Assembly: GCA_040770625.1 (NCBI GenBank)
Contig: JAXGIW010000007.1
Coordinates: 1-64,000 of the forward strand
Direction: 5' to 3'
DNA length: 64,000 nt
Source of the DNA: 58-81 sp012729145
GTDB lineage: Bacteria > Synergistota > Synergistia > Synergistales > Thermovirgaceae
In this document: positions 29,840-38,287 of the stretch, piece by piece
Position numbering within the stretch: position 1 is the stretch's first letter
How the letters are laid out: every line of letters starts with the position of its first letter
Notes under the pieces: model-generated
The model's input: the letters and a program-made list of their open reading frames with translations, nothing else
Told to the model about the DNA's origin: nothing
Database searches by the model: none
Made by a program: the position numbers and the translations under genes

Positions 29840-29870
29840 ATTATAGCCTCACCAGGGGGAATGGTGTCAA
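29840..29870 (-). promoter_or_regulatory. Promoter of tRNA-Gln
   Basis: On the minus strand there is a consensus TTGACA (29865-29870) and a consensus TATAAT (29840-29845). The spacer is 19 bp, longer than ideal. Transcription would begin about ten bases before the mature tRNA. Confidence 0.65.
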
Positions 29871-29901
29871 GGCAGGCGGTTTTCCGGTGTATTCCATGTT
29901 G

Positions 29902-29910
29902 TGATATAGT
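29902..29910 (+). promoter_or_regulatory. Extended -10 promoter for the Fur-family operon
   Basis: TG-A-TATAGT forms an extended -10 element; the -35 region 17 bp upstream (TTCCGG) is poor. The ATG of the regulator is 59 bases downstream, leaving an untranslated leader of about 50 bases. No clear Fur or PerR box is seen. Confidence 0.45.
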
Positions 29911-29968
29911 ACACTTCATGTAAGGACAGATTCGCAAAAACCAACATGGGAACGGGAGGTCCTGGAGT

Positions 29969-30427
29969 ATGTGGACCATAGAGGACGGAATCGAGCGCAT
30001 AAGAAACCGGGGGCTGAAGATAACATCCCAGAGGATAGCGATCCTGAAGCTCCTGAAGGGGCGGAAGGACCACCCCTCGGCGGAGAAGATCTTCCGCGAG
30101 ATGAAGAAGACCTACCCCACAATCTCTTTCGCCACCATCTACAGCACTGCCCAGATCCTCCAGGATGCAGGCCTTCTCCAGATACTCACCATAGACGAAC
30201 ACAGGGTATTCTTTGACCCGAACCCCCACCCCCATGCCCACTTCCGCTGCGAGAAGTGCGGAGCCCTGGAGGATATTCCGCTGGATGAAGGTCTCCTCGA
30301 GAGGATAAGGAATTCCTCATCCCATGATATCGACACCGTCCAGGTCTACTGCTACGGTACATGCCGCAGCTGCGGTGAACAGGGCCCGACCACCACAAGG
30401 CCAAGGAAGAAGCCCCGCGTCCACTGA
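29969..30427 (+). CDS. Fur-family metal- or peroxide-responsive repressor
   Basis: A 152-residue DNA-binding regulator with an N-terminal winged helix (LKITSQRIAILKLL) and a C-terminal dimerisation domain. The domain includes two CxxC structural zinc pairs (FRCEKCG and GTCRSCG) and the His-rich HPHAHF metal site. These features fit Fur, Zur or PerR, and PerR-like is my preferred reading because of overall size and the histidine pattern. Basic C-terminal tail. First gene of a three-gene plus-strand operon. Confidence 0.87.
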   Translation: MWTIEDGIERIRNRGLKITSQRIAILKLLKGRKDHPSAEKIFREMKKTYPTISFATIYSTAQILQDAGLLQILTIDEHRVFFDPNPHPHAHFRCEKCGALEDIPLDEGLLERIRNSSSHDIDTVQVYCYGTCRSCGEQGPTTTRPRKKPRVH

Positions 30428-30430
30428 GTC

Positions 30431-30715
30431 ATGTTCCGGATCCCTCTGGCGCTGACGATCGTCTTCTTTGCCTTGTCCATGGTCCTTGGAGTCATGATCT
30501 CCAGGGCCAAGAGTCGTCTGCCCCTTTCGGCTTTCTGGGGTTCCCTTCTGCTTTTTTTGCTATTTTCATCTTTTTCCCTGTACTCTTATGCCCCACTCTG
30601 GATCGCTATCGCACCCCTGATACCTGCAGCTATGGTCACCCTTCTGTTCAGTGTTTCCAGGAAGAACGAAAGGAACAGGTCTACGGGAGCGGAGGAGGAC
30701 GATGAGAAAAGCTAG
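30431..30715 (+). CDS. Small membrane protein of unknown function
   Basis: This 94-residue protein has an N-terminal hydrophobic segment (about 5-24) and a longer hydrophobic stretch (about 33-74), giving two or three membrane helices, then a charged tail. I do not recognise a family. The gene starts three bases after the regulator's stop codon, with no clear ribosome site of its own, so it is probably translationally coupled. Its last bases overlap the next gene. Confidence 0.6.
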   Translation: MFRIPLALTIVFFALSMVLGVMISRAKSRLPLSAFWGSLLLFLLFSSFSLYSYAPLWIAIAPLIPAAMVTLLFSVSRKNERNRSTGAEEDDEKS

Positions 30716-31844
30716 TGTCCCAGGATCACTAACGAGGACCATGGGAAGACCTCTCACCCTTCTGCTTTTCTCAGGGGCATTGCTTTTGGTGTTCCTGACC
30801 CCTCTGTTTCCCGCCTGTGCCGGGGTGCTTGACGAGGAATTCACCATTACCGTAGAACTCACACCCGGCGGGAAGATCTCCGTCAGCCGCGCTGACGGAC
30901 CTGATATCATCCTGGGCAGGGTGAAGGACCTTCCCGTCAACAGCAGGTGGCCCAGCTTTACCGCCTCTGCCTGGGGGCAGGAACAGACCGTCGTTGCCAG
31001 CGCTGTTAACGCCATCCACATCCTCCTCTCCGTTGAAAAGGACAAGGGCAGGACCGTAAGCCTCCTGCCCTGGGAGACCGTAGCCCCGGCAGCCGGCCCA
31101 GGTGCGGCGGTCGTGACCGATATAAAGGCAGGCCGGGCCATTTTCGGCGCCTGGTCCCCGCCGGTGGGCAGCAGGGTGATATTCGAGCGCAAGGACGGAG
31201 AACCCTACCGTGCAGAAGGCCCCCCGCGTCGTGGAGATATCATGAAGATCCTTGCAGTACCCTCCCAATGCCCCTTCTTCGTTGAGTTGGAGAACCGCCC
31301 TGGCGGGCGAGTGACCGCATGGTACAGCGGCGGGCCGAATATCCTGGGCAGGGTGATCAGGCCCCTTGGAGGGACCGGGAGATTCGACGGGACGATCTTT
31401 CAGGATACGGGCAGAATAAGGGCGAACCACCCCGGGGTCATCGATGTCTGTACCTCTCCGGAAGGTCTGGTGGGCGGTTTCCAGATCATTCCTCTGGAAC
31501 ACGCCTTCTCCCGCGAGATGCTGGGAGCCTGGAAAATGACCCAGTGGATGATCGTGGGTCCTGCTGAAATAGGAGGGCCCAACCTTAAGGGATCAGGTCC
31601 TCTCTTTTCCGGAGGCCTTCTCCCCGGCCCGTCCAGGGGCGAGACACTATGGGACCTATGGTCAACTTACGGCCGCAAACCACTAGTCCTGGTCAGGCTT
31701 GATGGAGGTCCCTGGTCCAAAATGCCTGCCTTCACAGGCAGGCAGGATCACGCCCTCGAGGACGTCACTCACGTCAGGATCTACTTCCCCTTCACCGCGG
31801 AGCCGCAGGGGGCAGGTCAAGCCCGCTCCCCCGCGGCGAGATGA
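30702..31844 (+). CDS. Predicted secreted protein of unknown function
   Basis: The protein is 380 residues from the ATG with GGAGGA upstream; a second ATG 13 codons later with GAGG upstream is also possible. A clear Sec signal peptide ends at about PACAG, with the mature part starting VLDEEFTITVELTPGG. The mature region is rich in beta-strand-like segments, Gly and Pro, and has no recognised motif or catalytic site. It is probably exported to the periplasm or cell surface. Overlap with the upstream small membrane protein suggests a common function, regulated by the Fur-like protein. Confidence 0.65.
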   Translation: MRKASVPGSLTRTMGRPLTLLLFSGALLLVFLTPLFPACAGVLDEEFTITVELTPGGKISVSRADGPDIILGRVKDLPVNSRWPSFTASAWGQEQTVVASAVNAIHILLSVEKDKGRTVSLLPWETVAPAAGPGAAVVTDIKAGRAIFGAWSPPVGSRVIFERKDGEPYRAEGPPRRGDIMKILAVPSQCPFFVELENRPGGRVTAWYSGGPNILGRVIRPLGGTGRFDGTIFQDTGRIRANHPGVIDVCTSPEGLVGGFQIIPLEHAFSREMLGAWKMTQWMIVGPAEIGGPNLKGSGPLFSGGLLPGPSRGETLWDLWSTYGRKPLVLVRLDGGPWSKMPAFTGRQDHALEDVTHVRIYFPFTAEPQGAGQARSPAAR

Positions 31845-31851
31845 AACCCCT

Positions 31852-33684
31852 CTACTCGACGGTAACGCTCTTGGCGAGGTTGCGGGGCTGATCAATCTCT
31901 CTCCCCTTCAACAGGGCAATGTGGAAAGCCAGAAACTGCAAGGGGACCACCGAAAGGAAAGGGGTGAACTCCTCGTCTGTCCAGGGTATCTCTATCACCG
32001 ATTCCACGTGTTGGGGAATGATCGTGTCCCCCTCTGTACAGACGGCAATAAGGGGAGCATTCCTGGCCTTGGCCTCCTGAATATTGGACAGGGTCTTCTC
32101 GTAAAGACCATCCCTTGGGATCACCGCCAGGACGGGCAGATCAGGCTCCAGCAGTGCAATGGGGCCGTGCTTCATCTCCCCTGCGGCGTAGGCCTCGGCG
32201 TGAATGTAGGATATCTCTTTTAACTTGAGGGCCCCCTCCAGGGCTATGGGGAAGGATATCCCCCTGCCGATGAAGAGGAAGTTGCTCTTGGATGCATACC
32301 TTTTAGCCAGTTCCATTACCTCGTTCTCCCTTTCAAGGAGCAGTTCCACCTTGTAGGGAATATGGATCAGCTCGCTAATAAGTCTCTCCTCCTCGTCGGA
32401 GGGTAGGGTTCCTCTCAGCCTGCCGAGCTGGAGGGCCACCAGGAAGAGCGCCGCCATCTGCCCCGTAAAGGTCTTGGTGGCAGCCACGCCTATCTCCGGA
32501 CCGGCCTTCAGGAGCATTACGCTGTGGACCTCCCTGGCCAATGTTGAGCCTCTCACGTTGGTGATGGCAAGGCAGTGCGCTCCGTCGGCCCTGGCCTTGC
32601 GCTGGGCCGCAAGGGTATCCGCCGTCTCGCCGGACTGGGAGACGAAAACAGCAAGCGTGGAAGGGTCGCACTTGATGTGTCGGTACCGGTACTCCGAGGC
32701 TACGTCAACTTTGATCTCCAGGTCGGTCCACTTCTCCAGGACCCTTTCCGCGACCAGGGCCGAGTAGTACGAGGTTCCGCAGGCCACCAAATGGACCTTA
32801 TCCCACTTCGAGGCCATCTCCGCATCCCAGCCCAGTTCCTGGTCAACGGCGGTCCTTCCGTCGGCGATCCTCCCCTTCAGGGTGGATCGGAGTACCATGC
32901 CCTGCTCATGGATCTCCTTGAGCATGAAGTGTGAGAACCCCGACTTCTCCGTCATGGAAACGTCCCAATCCACGGTGAAGACTGTCTTCTCGACAGGGCA
33001 GCCGTTCTCGTCCCATACCCTAATGCCACCAAGGGATATCTCGGCTATGTCACCCTCCTCGAGGTACTGGATCTTCCTCGTGTAAGGAAGAAATGCCGGG
33101 ACGTCCGAAGCGCAGAACGATTCTCCGTCGCCGGACCCCAAGACAAGGGGAGAACCTTTCCTTACGCAGTAGATCCTGTCAGGAAGATCCTGCTGTATCA
33201 CCACAAGGGCAAAGGATCCTCTCAACCTCCCCTGCAGGTTGACGAGCGTCTCAAGGATGTCCCCCGTCTGGGAGAATGATGTGGCGATAAGATGGACGAC
33301 CACTTCAGTGTCCGTCTCGGAGAGGAACTCCACCCCTTCCCGTTCGAGTTCCTCCTTAAGCTCCATGTAGTTCTCTACGATCCCGTTATGGACAATGGCG
33401 AACTTGCCGCTTCCATCCCTGTGGGGATGGGCATTCACCTGGGTCACGCCGCCATGGGTCGCCCATCGGGTGTGTCCGATACCCTGGGTGGAGCAGGGGG
33501 ATATCTCCTCGAGCATCCTCTCCAGGTCTGCAACCTTTCCGACCTCCTTGAGGATGATCAGGCCATCGCCGGTCCTCAGTGCCAGACCGGCCGAGTCGTA
33601 ACCGCGATATTCAAGCCTCTTGAGTCCATCGATCAGGACATCGGAGGCATTTCTTCTGCCGACATAACCTACTATCCCACACAT
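31852..33684 (-). CDS. glmS: Glutamine-fructose-6-phosphate aminotransferase
   Basis: GlmS makes glucosamine-6-phosphate, the entry point to peptidoglycan precursors. The N-terminal glutaminase begins MCGIVGYVGRR with nucleophile Cys2, followed by two SIS domains (VACGTSYYSAL, SQSGETADT). The C-terminal KSVTVE is typical. Full length at 610 residues. A ribozyme in its leader gives product feedback on the message. It is the last gene after galU and converges with the secreted protein gene with only seven bases between stops. Confidence 0.98.
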   Translation of the reverse strand: MCGIVGYVGRRNASDVLIDGLKRLEYRGYDSAGLALRTGDGLIILKEVGKVADLERMLEEISPCSTQGIGHTRWATHGGVTQVNAHPHRDGSGKFAIVHNGIVENYMELKEELEREGVEFLSETDTEVVVHLIATSFSQTGDILETLVNLQGRLRGSFALVVIQQDLPDRIYCVRKGSPLVLGSGDGESFCASDVPAFLPYTRKIQYLEEGDIAEISLGGIRVWDENGCPVEKTVFTVDWDVSMTEKSGFSHFMLKEIHEQGMVLRSTLKGRIADGRTAVDQELGWDAEMASKWDKVHLVACGTSYYSALVAERVLEKWTDLEIKVDVASEYRYRHIKCDPSTLAVFVSQSGETADTLAAQRKARADGAHCLAITNVRGSTLAREVHSVMLLKAGPEIGVAATKTFTGQMAALFLVALQLGRLRGTLPSDEEERLISELIHIPYKVELLLERENEVMELAKRYASKSNFLFIGRGISFPIALEGALKLKEISYIHAEAYAAGEMKHGPIALLEPDLPVLAVIPRDGLYEKTLSNIQEAKARNAPLIAVCTEGDTIIPQHVESVIEIPWTDEEFTPFLSVVPLQFLAFHIALLKGREIDQPRNLAKSVTVE

Positions 33685-33723
33685 TTTTGTATGGGCACCG
33701 CCTTTCTGATCTGGAAGAGAACG

Positions 33724-33870
33724 GATGCCGTCCCTTTTGTCCCGGAGATCACTCCCTGGTTTTGTGGGAACGGCTTCATGGCCTTACCGTTCAGGCCACC
33801 GGGGCATCCGCCGAATTATTCGATACTCCCCGGCCCTCGTCAACTGGCCCTGGCCAGTTCTGGCGCTTGG
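33724..33870 (-). ncRNA. glmS glucosamine-6-phosphate ribozyme/riboswitch
   Basis: The minus strand between galU and glmS carries the glmS ribozyme consensus. AAGCGCCAGAACTGG (3' strand of P1/P2) has the expected cleavage point between A33867 and G33866. TTGACGAGG follows, then ATCGAATAATTCGGCGGATG forming the P2.1/P2.2 active-site core flanked by CCGGGG and CCCCGG. Downstream are the P3, P3.1 and P4 elements, including ACCAGGGAGTGATCTCC and the GCCGTTCCC/GGGACGGC stem. The ribozyme cuts its own RNA when GlcN6P is bound, exposing the glmS message to decay. Boundaries are approximate. Confidence 0.93.
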
Positions 33871-33906
33871 TCAGCCGCCAACCTCTTTCTTACTCCCCCG
33901 ACACTG

Positions 33907-34800
33907 TCACCTCCCCGTGACCCCGAGCCTTTCGAGCTCGGAGAGGATTATGCCCCGCAGGTCCTCTCGCTTCAGGGCCATGCCGAGAGTGGCCAGAAGC
34001 CAGCTCTCCATGGTACCGCAATCAAACCTCTCGCCCTTGTACATGACCCCCCAGACGGGTTCATCCTCGGAAAGGGACCTGATGGCGTCCGTGAGCTGGA
34101 TCTCCCCTCCGGTACCCACACCTGAATTCCTGAGATAGCGGAATATTCCCGGAGAGAGCACGTACCGGCCCATCACGGCATACCGGCTCGGCTCACTGCC
34201 GGGTTCAGGCTTCTCAACAAGGTCCTCTATCCTGAAAAGGCCGTCCTCAACCTGTTCACCCCTAATAATCCCGTACCTGAAGGTTTCCCCCGGAGGAACC
34301 TCTTCCAGGGCCACAACTGATCCACCAAGCCTCTGGTGGACCTGTACAAGCTGCCCGAGCACCGGAGGCGTTCCGGGAGGAGTTACCATTACGTCATCGG
34401 GGAGGATCACACCAAAATAGCAGCCGCTGCAGAAAGGCTCTCCGCACAGGACCGCGTGACCCAGCCCTAGTGGTTCCGGCTGTCTGACATAGGCGAAATC
34501 TGCCATCTGGCTTATCTCTCTTACAAGCTGTGCAGAATCTGCCTTGCCCTTTCCGATGAGTATCTGCTCGAGCTCTATGGACCTGTCAAAGTAGTCCTCT
34601 ATAGCCCTCTTGCCCCTGCCTGTGACGAAGACTATCTCACCGCACCCTGATCGGACGGCCTCCTCGACCCCGTACTGGATAAGGGGCCTGTCGATAAGGG
34701 GCAGCATCTCCTTGGGGATCTCCTTAGTGGCAGGCAGGAACCTGGTACCCATACCTGCGACGGGGAAGAGGCATTTCCTGACATCACCCGTCGTCAACAC
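33907..34800 (-). CDS. galU: UTP-glucose-1-phosphate uridylyltransferase
   Basis: Forms UDP-glucose for envelope polysaccharides. The 297-residue enzyme begins FPVAGMGTRFLPATKEIPKE, the bacterial UGPase signature, and keeps GLGHAVLCGEPF. The start codon is GTG, read inside the end of glmM with GGAGGTGA just upstream, so translation is coupled to glmM. The glmS ribozyme follows its stop codon by 36 bases. Confidence 0.95.
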   Translation of the reverse strand: MLTTGDVRKCLFPVAGMGTRFLPATKEIPKEMLPLIDRPLIQYGVEEAVRSGCGEIVFVTGRGKRAIEDYFDRSIELEQILIGKGKADSAQLVREISQMADFAYVRQPEPLGLGHAVLCGEPFCSGCYFGVILPDDVMVTPPGTPPVLGQLVQVHQRLGGSVVALEEVPPGETFRYGIIRGEQVEDGLFRIEDLVEKPEPGSEPSRYAVMGRYVLSPGIFRYLRNSGVGTGGEIQLTDAIRSLSEDEPVWGVMYKGERFDCGTMESWLLATLGMALKREDLRGIILSELERLGVTGR

Positions 34801-36200
34801 CCCTCACCTCCTCTGAGATCCCGGACAAGGACCTCTTCGCCGCTTCTCCTTATCTCTTCGAAGAGCGCCTCCGATACGGACCTCAATACCGGATCTTCCC
34901 GCGCTTCAACGAGGACACGCACAAGAGGTTCCGTGCCAGAGGGTCTGACCAGGACCCTGCCCAGTTCACCCAGCTCCTGGCAGGCTCTTTCTATCGCCCC
35001 CCGCACCCCCGGGTGACCGAGAAAGGATTCCTTGTCAGTGGCATGGAAATTCTTCAGAACCTGGGGATACCTCCCGAACCTGTCCACCAGGGTGTTGATA
35101 TCCTCACCCAACCTTGAGCATGCCGAGAGGAACAGAAGACCGGAGCTGAGCCCGTCGCCGGTGGGGAAGAAATCGCTTGCGATAACGTGCCCCGACTGCT
35201 CTCCTCCAAGAGAAGAACCCGAGGATCGCATGGCATCGAGCACATACCTGTCGCCCACGGGACAGCGCGTCAGGTGGATACCGTCCTGTGCGAACTTCTC
35301 CTCCAGGGCTTTGTTGCTCATCACTGTCGCCACTACCCCGTTCACCAGCCTGCCCTCGCCATGAAGCCACCTTCCAAGGACCCAGAGGATGATATCTCCG
35401 TCGATGATCCTCCCCTTGGTATCGACGAAGAGAACCCTGTCAGCATCGCCGTCAAGGGCCATCCCCAGCGAATGTCCCCCTGAAAGGACTGCAGACGCCA
35501 CATTCTCCATGTGGATGACCCCGCAACCGTCGTTGATGTTGTTTCTTTCGGGTCTGTCGGATATGATGATGGCCCTGCCGAAGCAGCGCCGGAAGATCAT
35601 GGCTGCAGCCTCCGAAGCCGCCCCGTGGGCACAGTCCACTACGATAGAAAGTTCCTGATCTACCCCGAAGCCGCAAGTCCTGACCACGTGTTCGGTGTAC
35701 TCCGAAAGAATCCCGGTCCTCGGGGCGACCGATCCCACTGACGAACCTGTGGGTCTCCAATCGTCGAAGACCACGTCAGCCAGATACTCCTCGATCTCCG
35801 CCTCGTCGTCGTCGCTCAGTTTGCAGCCGTCCCTTCCTAGGAACTTGATACCGTTGTATTCGAAGGTGTTATGGGAGGCACTTACAACCGCACCACCGTC
35901 GCAGGATAGTTTTCTGACGGCGAAGCTTACACCTGGAGTGGGGATCACCCCCAGGGAGACCACTTCTGCTCCAGCGGAGAGGAATCCCGAGACAAGGGCC
36001 ATTTCGATCATGGGTCCTGAACGCCTTGTGTCCCTCCCGACGGCAATGACCGGGCGGGATACGCCTCTTTCGATAAGGAAAAGTGCATAGGACCTGCCCA
36101 GGCGAAGTGCCATTTCGGGGGTCATAAGCCCACGGTTGGCCACATCCCTTACGCCGTCGGTCCCGAAGAGACACCGGCATTTTCTGGAAGTTTCCTGCAT
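34794..36200 (-). CDS. glmM: Phosphoglucosamine mutase
   Basis: Converts GlcN-6-phosphate to GlcN-1-phosphate. The 468-residue protein has LFGTDGVRDVAN at the N-terminus, the phosphoserine loop VVSASHNTFEYNGIKFLG (usual form ...SHNPYEDNG...), the metal loop DGDADRVLF and the sugar-binding RPSGTEPLVRV. The start at 36200 follows an AAAGAGG site. It comes after cdaA and cdaR, the common CdaA-CdaR-GlmM order in which GlmM can hold CdaA in check. Confidence 0.96.
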   Translation of the reverse strand: MQETSRKCRCLFGTDGVRDVANRGLMTPEMALRLGRSYALFLIERGVSRPVIAVGRDTRRSGPMIEMALVSGFLSAGAEVVSLGVIPTPGVSFAVRKLSCDGGAVVSASHNTFEYNGIKFLGRDGCKLSDDDEAEIEEYLADVVFDDWRPTGSSVGSVAPRTGILSEYTEHVVRTCGFGVDQELSIVVDCAHGAASEAAAMIFRRCFGRAIIISDRPERNNINDGCGVIHMENVASAVLSGGHSLGMALDGDADRVLFVDTKGRIIDGDIILWVLGRWLHGEGRLVNGVVATVMSNKALEEKFAQDGIHLTRCPVGDRYVLDAMRSSGSSLGGEQSGHVIASDFFPTGDGLSSGLLFLSACSRLGEDINTLVDRFGRYPQVLKNFHATDKESFLGHPGVRGAIERACQELGELGRVLVRPSGTEPLVRVLVEAREDPVLRSVSEALFEEIRRSGEEVLVRDLRGGEGC

Positions 36201-36228
36201 CGGAACACCTCTTTCCCTGCGCCCTGAC

Positions 36229-37440
36229 TCACTCGGTAAGCGCATAGACCGTTACGTTGGGTGGATCTATATCGGCCAGTGAGACCCCCTTGGAACGAAG
36301 GGTTGTCTTGACCGGCACGGTTATCTTCTGGGAGACCAGGTTCGTTACGTCCACGTAGACATCGACCGGACTACCCTTGACCTCGGCTGCATCAAGGTCT
36401 GACGGTGATCCTTCAAGGATCACGCTAACCTCGGAGGGTTCGACCCTCCAGCCGGGGTATATGCTTCTACCGGAAAGCCTGACGGGCACCTTGGCATAGA
36501 GTCTCCTTTCGGTCCTTCCCGCGAGCAGTATCCTCACCCGCACCGATGGGTCTTCAACGACCTGAACGTCATCAGCAGGATCTTCGACCGTGACGACCCT
36601 GGTGACGTCCGCCGAAAGCCCCGTTATGTCCAGGGGGCCAAGAAAGACCTGTTCGATCCTTTCGATAGACTCAAGAGGCCCCTGGATAGTCAGCTCCGGG
36701 GGGTCCACGACCACGGCTTCCACCTGGAAATCCTTCCCCGGATCGCCCTTCAGTTCCACCCTGACAGGAACGACCCTCCTGGGGAAACCTCTGACCAGGC
36801 TGTAGGAGAGATCAGCCTCGGCAGGCTCTATCATAAAGGGAGTTCTCTGGTCCCTGTCGGGGGATGACACAATGGGCAGTGTGAGTTCCTTCTCCTGAAG
36901 CAGCTGTTCCAGGGTTGGGACCACCCAGACATTCTCCAGGGAAGAGAGCAAGTGTTCAGGCCCCTTGACGGTAACCTCCATGGGAGCGACCCTCTGCTCC
37001 TCAAGCCGGTATCCCGGAGGAAGGCCATCGGGCACAAGCAACCTGACAGACAGCACCCTGGATCCCAGTCGGGTAAGGTCAAGGTCGACAAAGGGCGGAG
37101 ATACCTCGACCAACCTCAGTCCTGAGGGAAGTATCGCCTGGACGGGCCTGCGATGAGATCCAGGTCCCAGGCCCTTGAGATCTATCTGGGACGCGATGGT
37201 TTCCGTCAGGGAGAAGGCCGTCTCCCTCGTTCCCGATACCTGGATGTCCACTTCACGGACCCCGCTGGATACGGACATGTCCACAGGGACGTTGAGGAAC
37301 TCAAGAGGTACCGTAACAGTCCTTACTATCTCGGTGCCCCGGTCAGAGGCCAGGTAGAACCAGACCAGCACAGCCACCAGAACTGAAACCACCTTGAGGA
37401 AGAGCCTGGAGGACAGGAGACGGTCAATCGATCTCATCAT
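36229..37440 (-). CDS. cdaR: CdaA regulatory protein (YbbR domains)
   Basis: A membrane-anchored protein with extracytoplasmic YbbR repeats. The start at 37440 (ATG-ATG) gives 403 residues: one N-terminal anchor (FLKVVSVLVAVLVWFYLA, about 14-31) and then several repeats of roughly 85 residues with the recurring pattern of a valine-rich strand, PP and V.V.GP. It overlaps the cdaA stop by 17 bases. Relatives bind CdaA and tune c-di-AMP synthesis. Confidence 0.87.
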   Translation of the reverse strand: MMRSIDRLLSSRLFLKVVSVLVAVLVWFYLASDRGTEIVRTVTVPLEFLNVPVDMSVSSGVREVDIQVSGTRETAFSLTETIASQIDLKGLGPGSHRRPVQAILPSGLRLVEVSPPFVDLDLTRLGSRVLSVRLLVPDGLPPGYRLEEQRVAPMEVTVKGPEHLLSSLENVWVVPTLEQLLQEKELTLPIVSSPDRDQRTPFMIEPAEADLSYSLVRGFPRRVVPVRVELKGDPGKDFQVEAVVVDPPELTIQGPLESIERIEQVFLGPLDITGLSADVTRVVTVEDPADDVQVVEDPSVRVRILLAGRTERRLYAKVPVRLSGRSIYPGWRVEPSEVSVILEGSPSDLDAAEVKGSPVDVYVDVTNLVSQKITVPVKTTLRSKGVSLADIDPPNVTVYALTE

Positions 37441-38269
37441 TCTCGGTTCCCCTCCCTGAAAAGACCGAGCCCAGCCTCTCCTTGACACCCTCCATGGCCG
37501 ATCCCGTCCCTGTCGCATGGGCGAAGTAGTGCATGAGGAGCCTTCTTATCTGCCCCTCCTTCAGCTCCCTTGAAAGATGGCCGTTGATCGCAAGGGCGAC
37601 CTCTCCCCGCTCCTCGGAAACTACCAGCGCCATGGCATCGGAAACCTCCGTTACGCCCAGGGCGGCACGATGCCGGGTCCCTATCCACCTTGAAAGGTTG
37701 CTGTTCTCTGTCAGGGGCAGGTAACACGCGGCGGCGATAACGCTCTGCCTGTCAAGAATGGTCGCACCGTCGTGGAGGGGGTTCCCCGGCCAGAAGATGG
37801 AGACCAGAAGATCCTGGGATATCTCTCCCCCTATCTGGACGGCGGATCTCCATATATCCTTCAGGCCTGTGTCCTTCTGGAAGACCAGGATAGCTCCTAT
37901 CTTACGGCTCTGAAGGAAGAGGAGAGCCCGGGTTATCTCGTCGGTCAGCTGGGCCGCCCTCTCCTCTGCCTGACGGCGCCTCCAGATGTTGCCCCGTCCG
38001 AGCTCCTCGAGCATCCTCCTTATCTCGGGCTGGAAGACGATAGGGATGGCTATGATGAAGACCCCCAGCATCCTTCCCAGGATCCATGAGAGTGCGGCAA
38101 GCTTCATCAGCCGTGCGGTTGCGAAGAGGAGGCCGATGACGAAAAGCCCCTTAACAAGCTGCATGGCACGGGTATCCACAAGCAGGAGAAGCAGCCTGTA
38201 GACAATAAATGCGATTATCGCGATATCAATGAAATCCTGCCAGCGTATGGACTCAAGGATCCCGGACAA
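37424..38269 (-). CDS. cdaA: Diadenylate cyclase CdaA
   Basis: Synthesises c-di-AMP from two ATP. Three membrane helices occupy residues 12-80, then a DAC catalytic domain with both hallmark motifs: DGA (Asp167-Ala169) in NPLHDGATIL and RHR (Arg199-Arg201) in GTRHRAALGV. At 281 residues it matches the family. It heads the cdaA-cdaR-glmM-galU-glmS run. PgpH (17157-19217) is the matching phosphodiesterase. c-di-AMP receptors, often potassium and osmolyte transporters, are not visible in the window. Confidence 0.95.
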   Translation of the reverse strand: MSGILESIRWQDFIDIAIIAFIVYRLLLLLVDTRAMQLVKGLFVIGLLFATARLMKLAALSWILGRMLGVFIIAIPIVFQPEIRRMLEELGRGNIWRRRQAEERAAQLTDEITRALLFLQSRKIGAILVFQKDTGLKDIWRSAVQIGGEISQDLLVSIFWPGNPLHDGATILDRQSVIAAACYLPLTENSNLSRWIGTRHRAALGVTEVSDAMALVVSEERGEVALAINGHLSRELKEGQIRRLLMHYFAHATGTGSAMEGVKERLGSVFSGRGTENDEID

Positions 38270-38287
38270 GCTATCACTCCTGACAGT

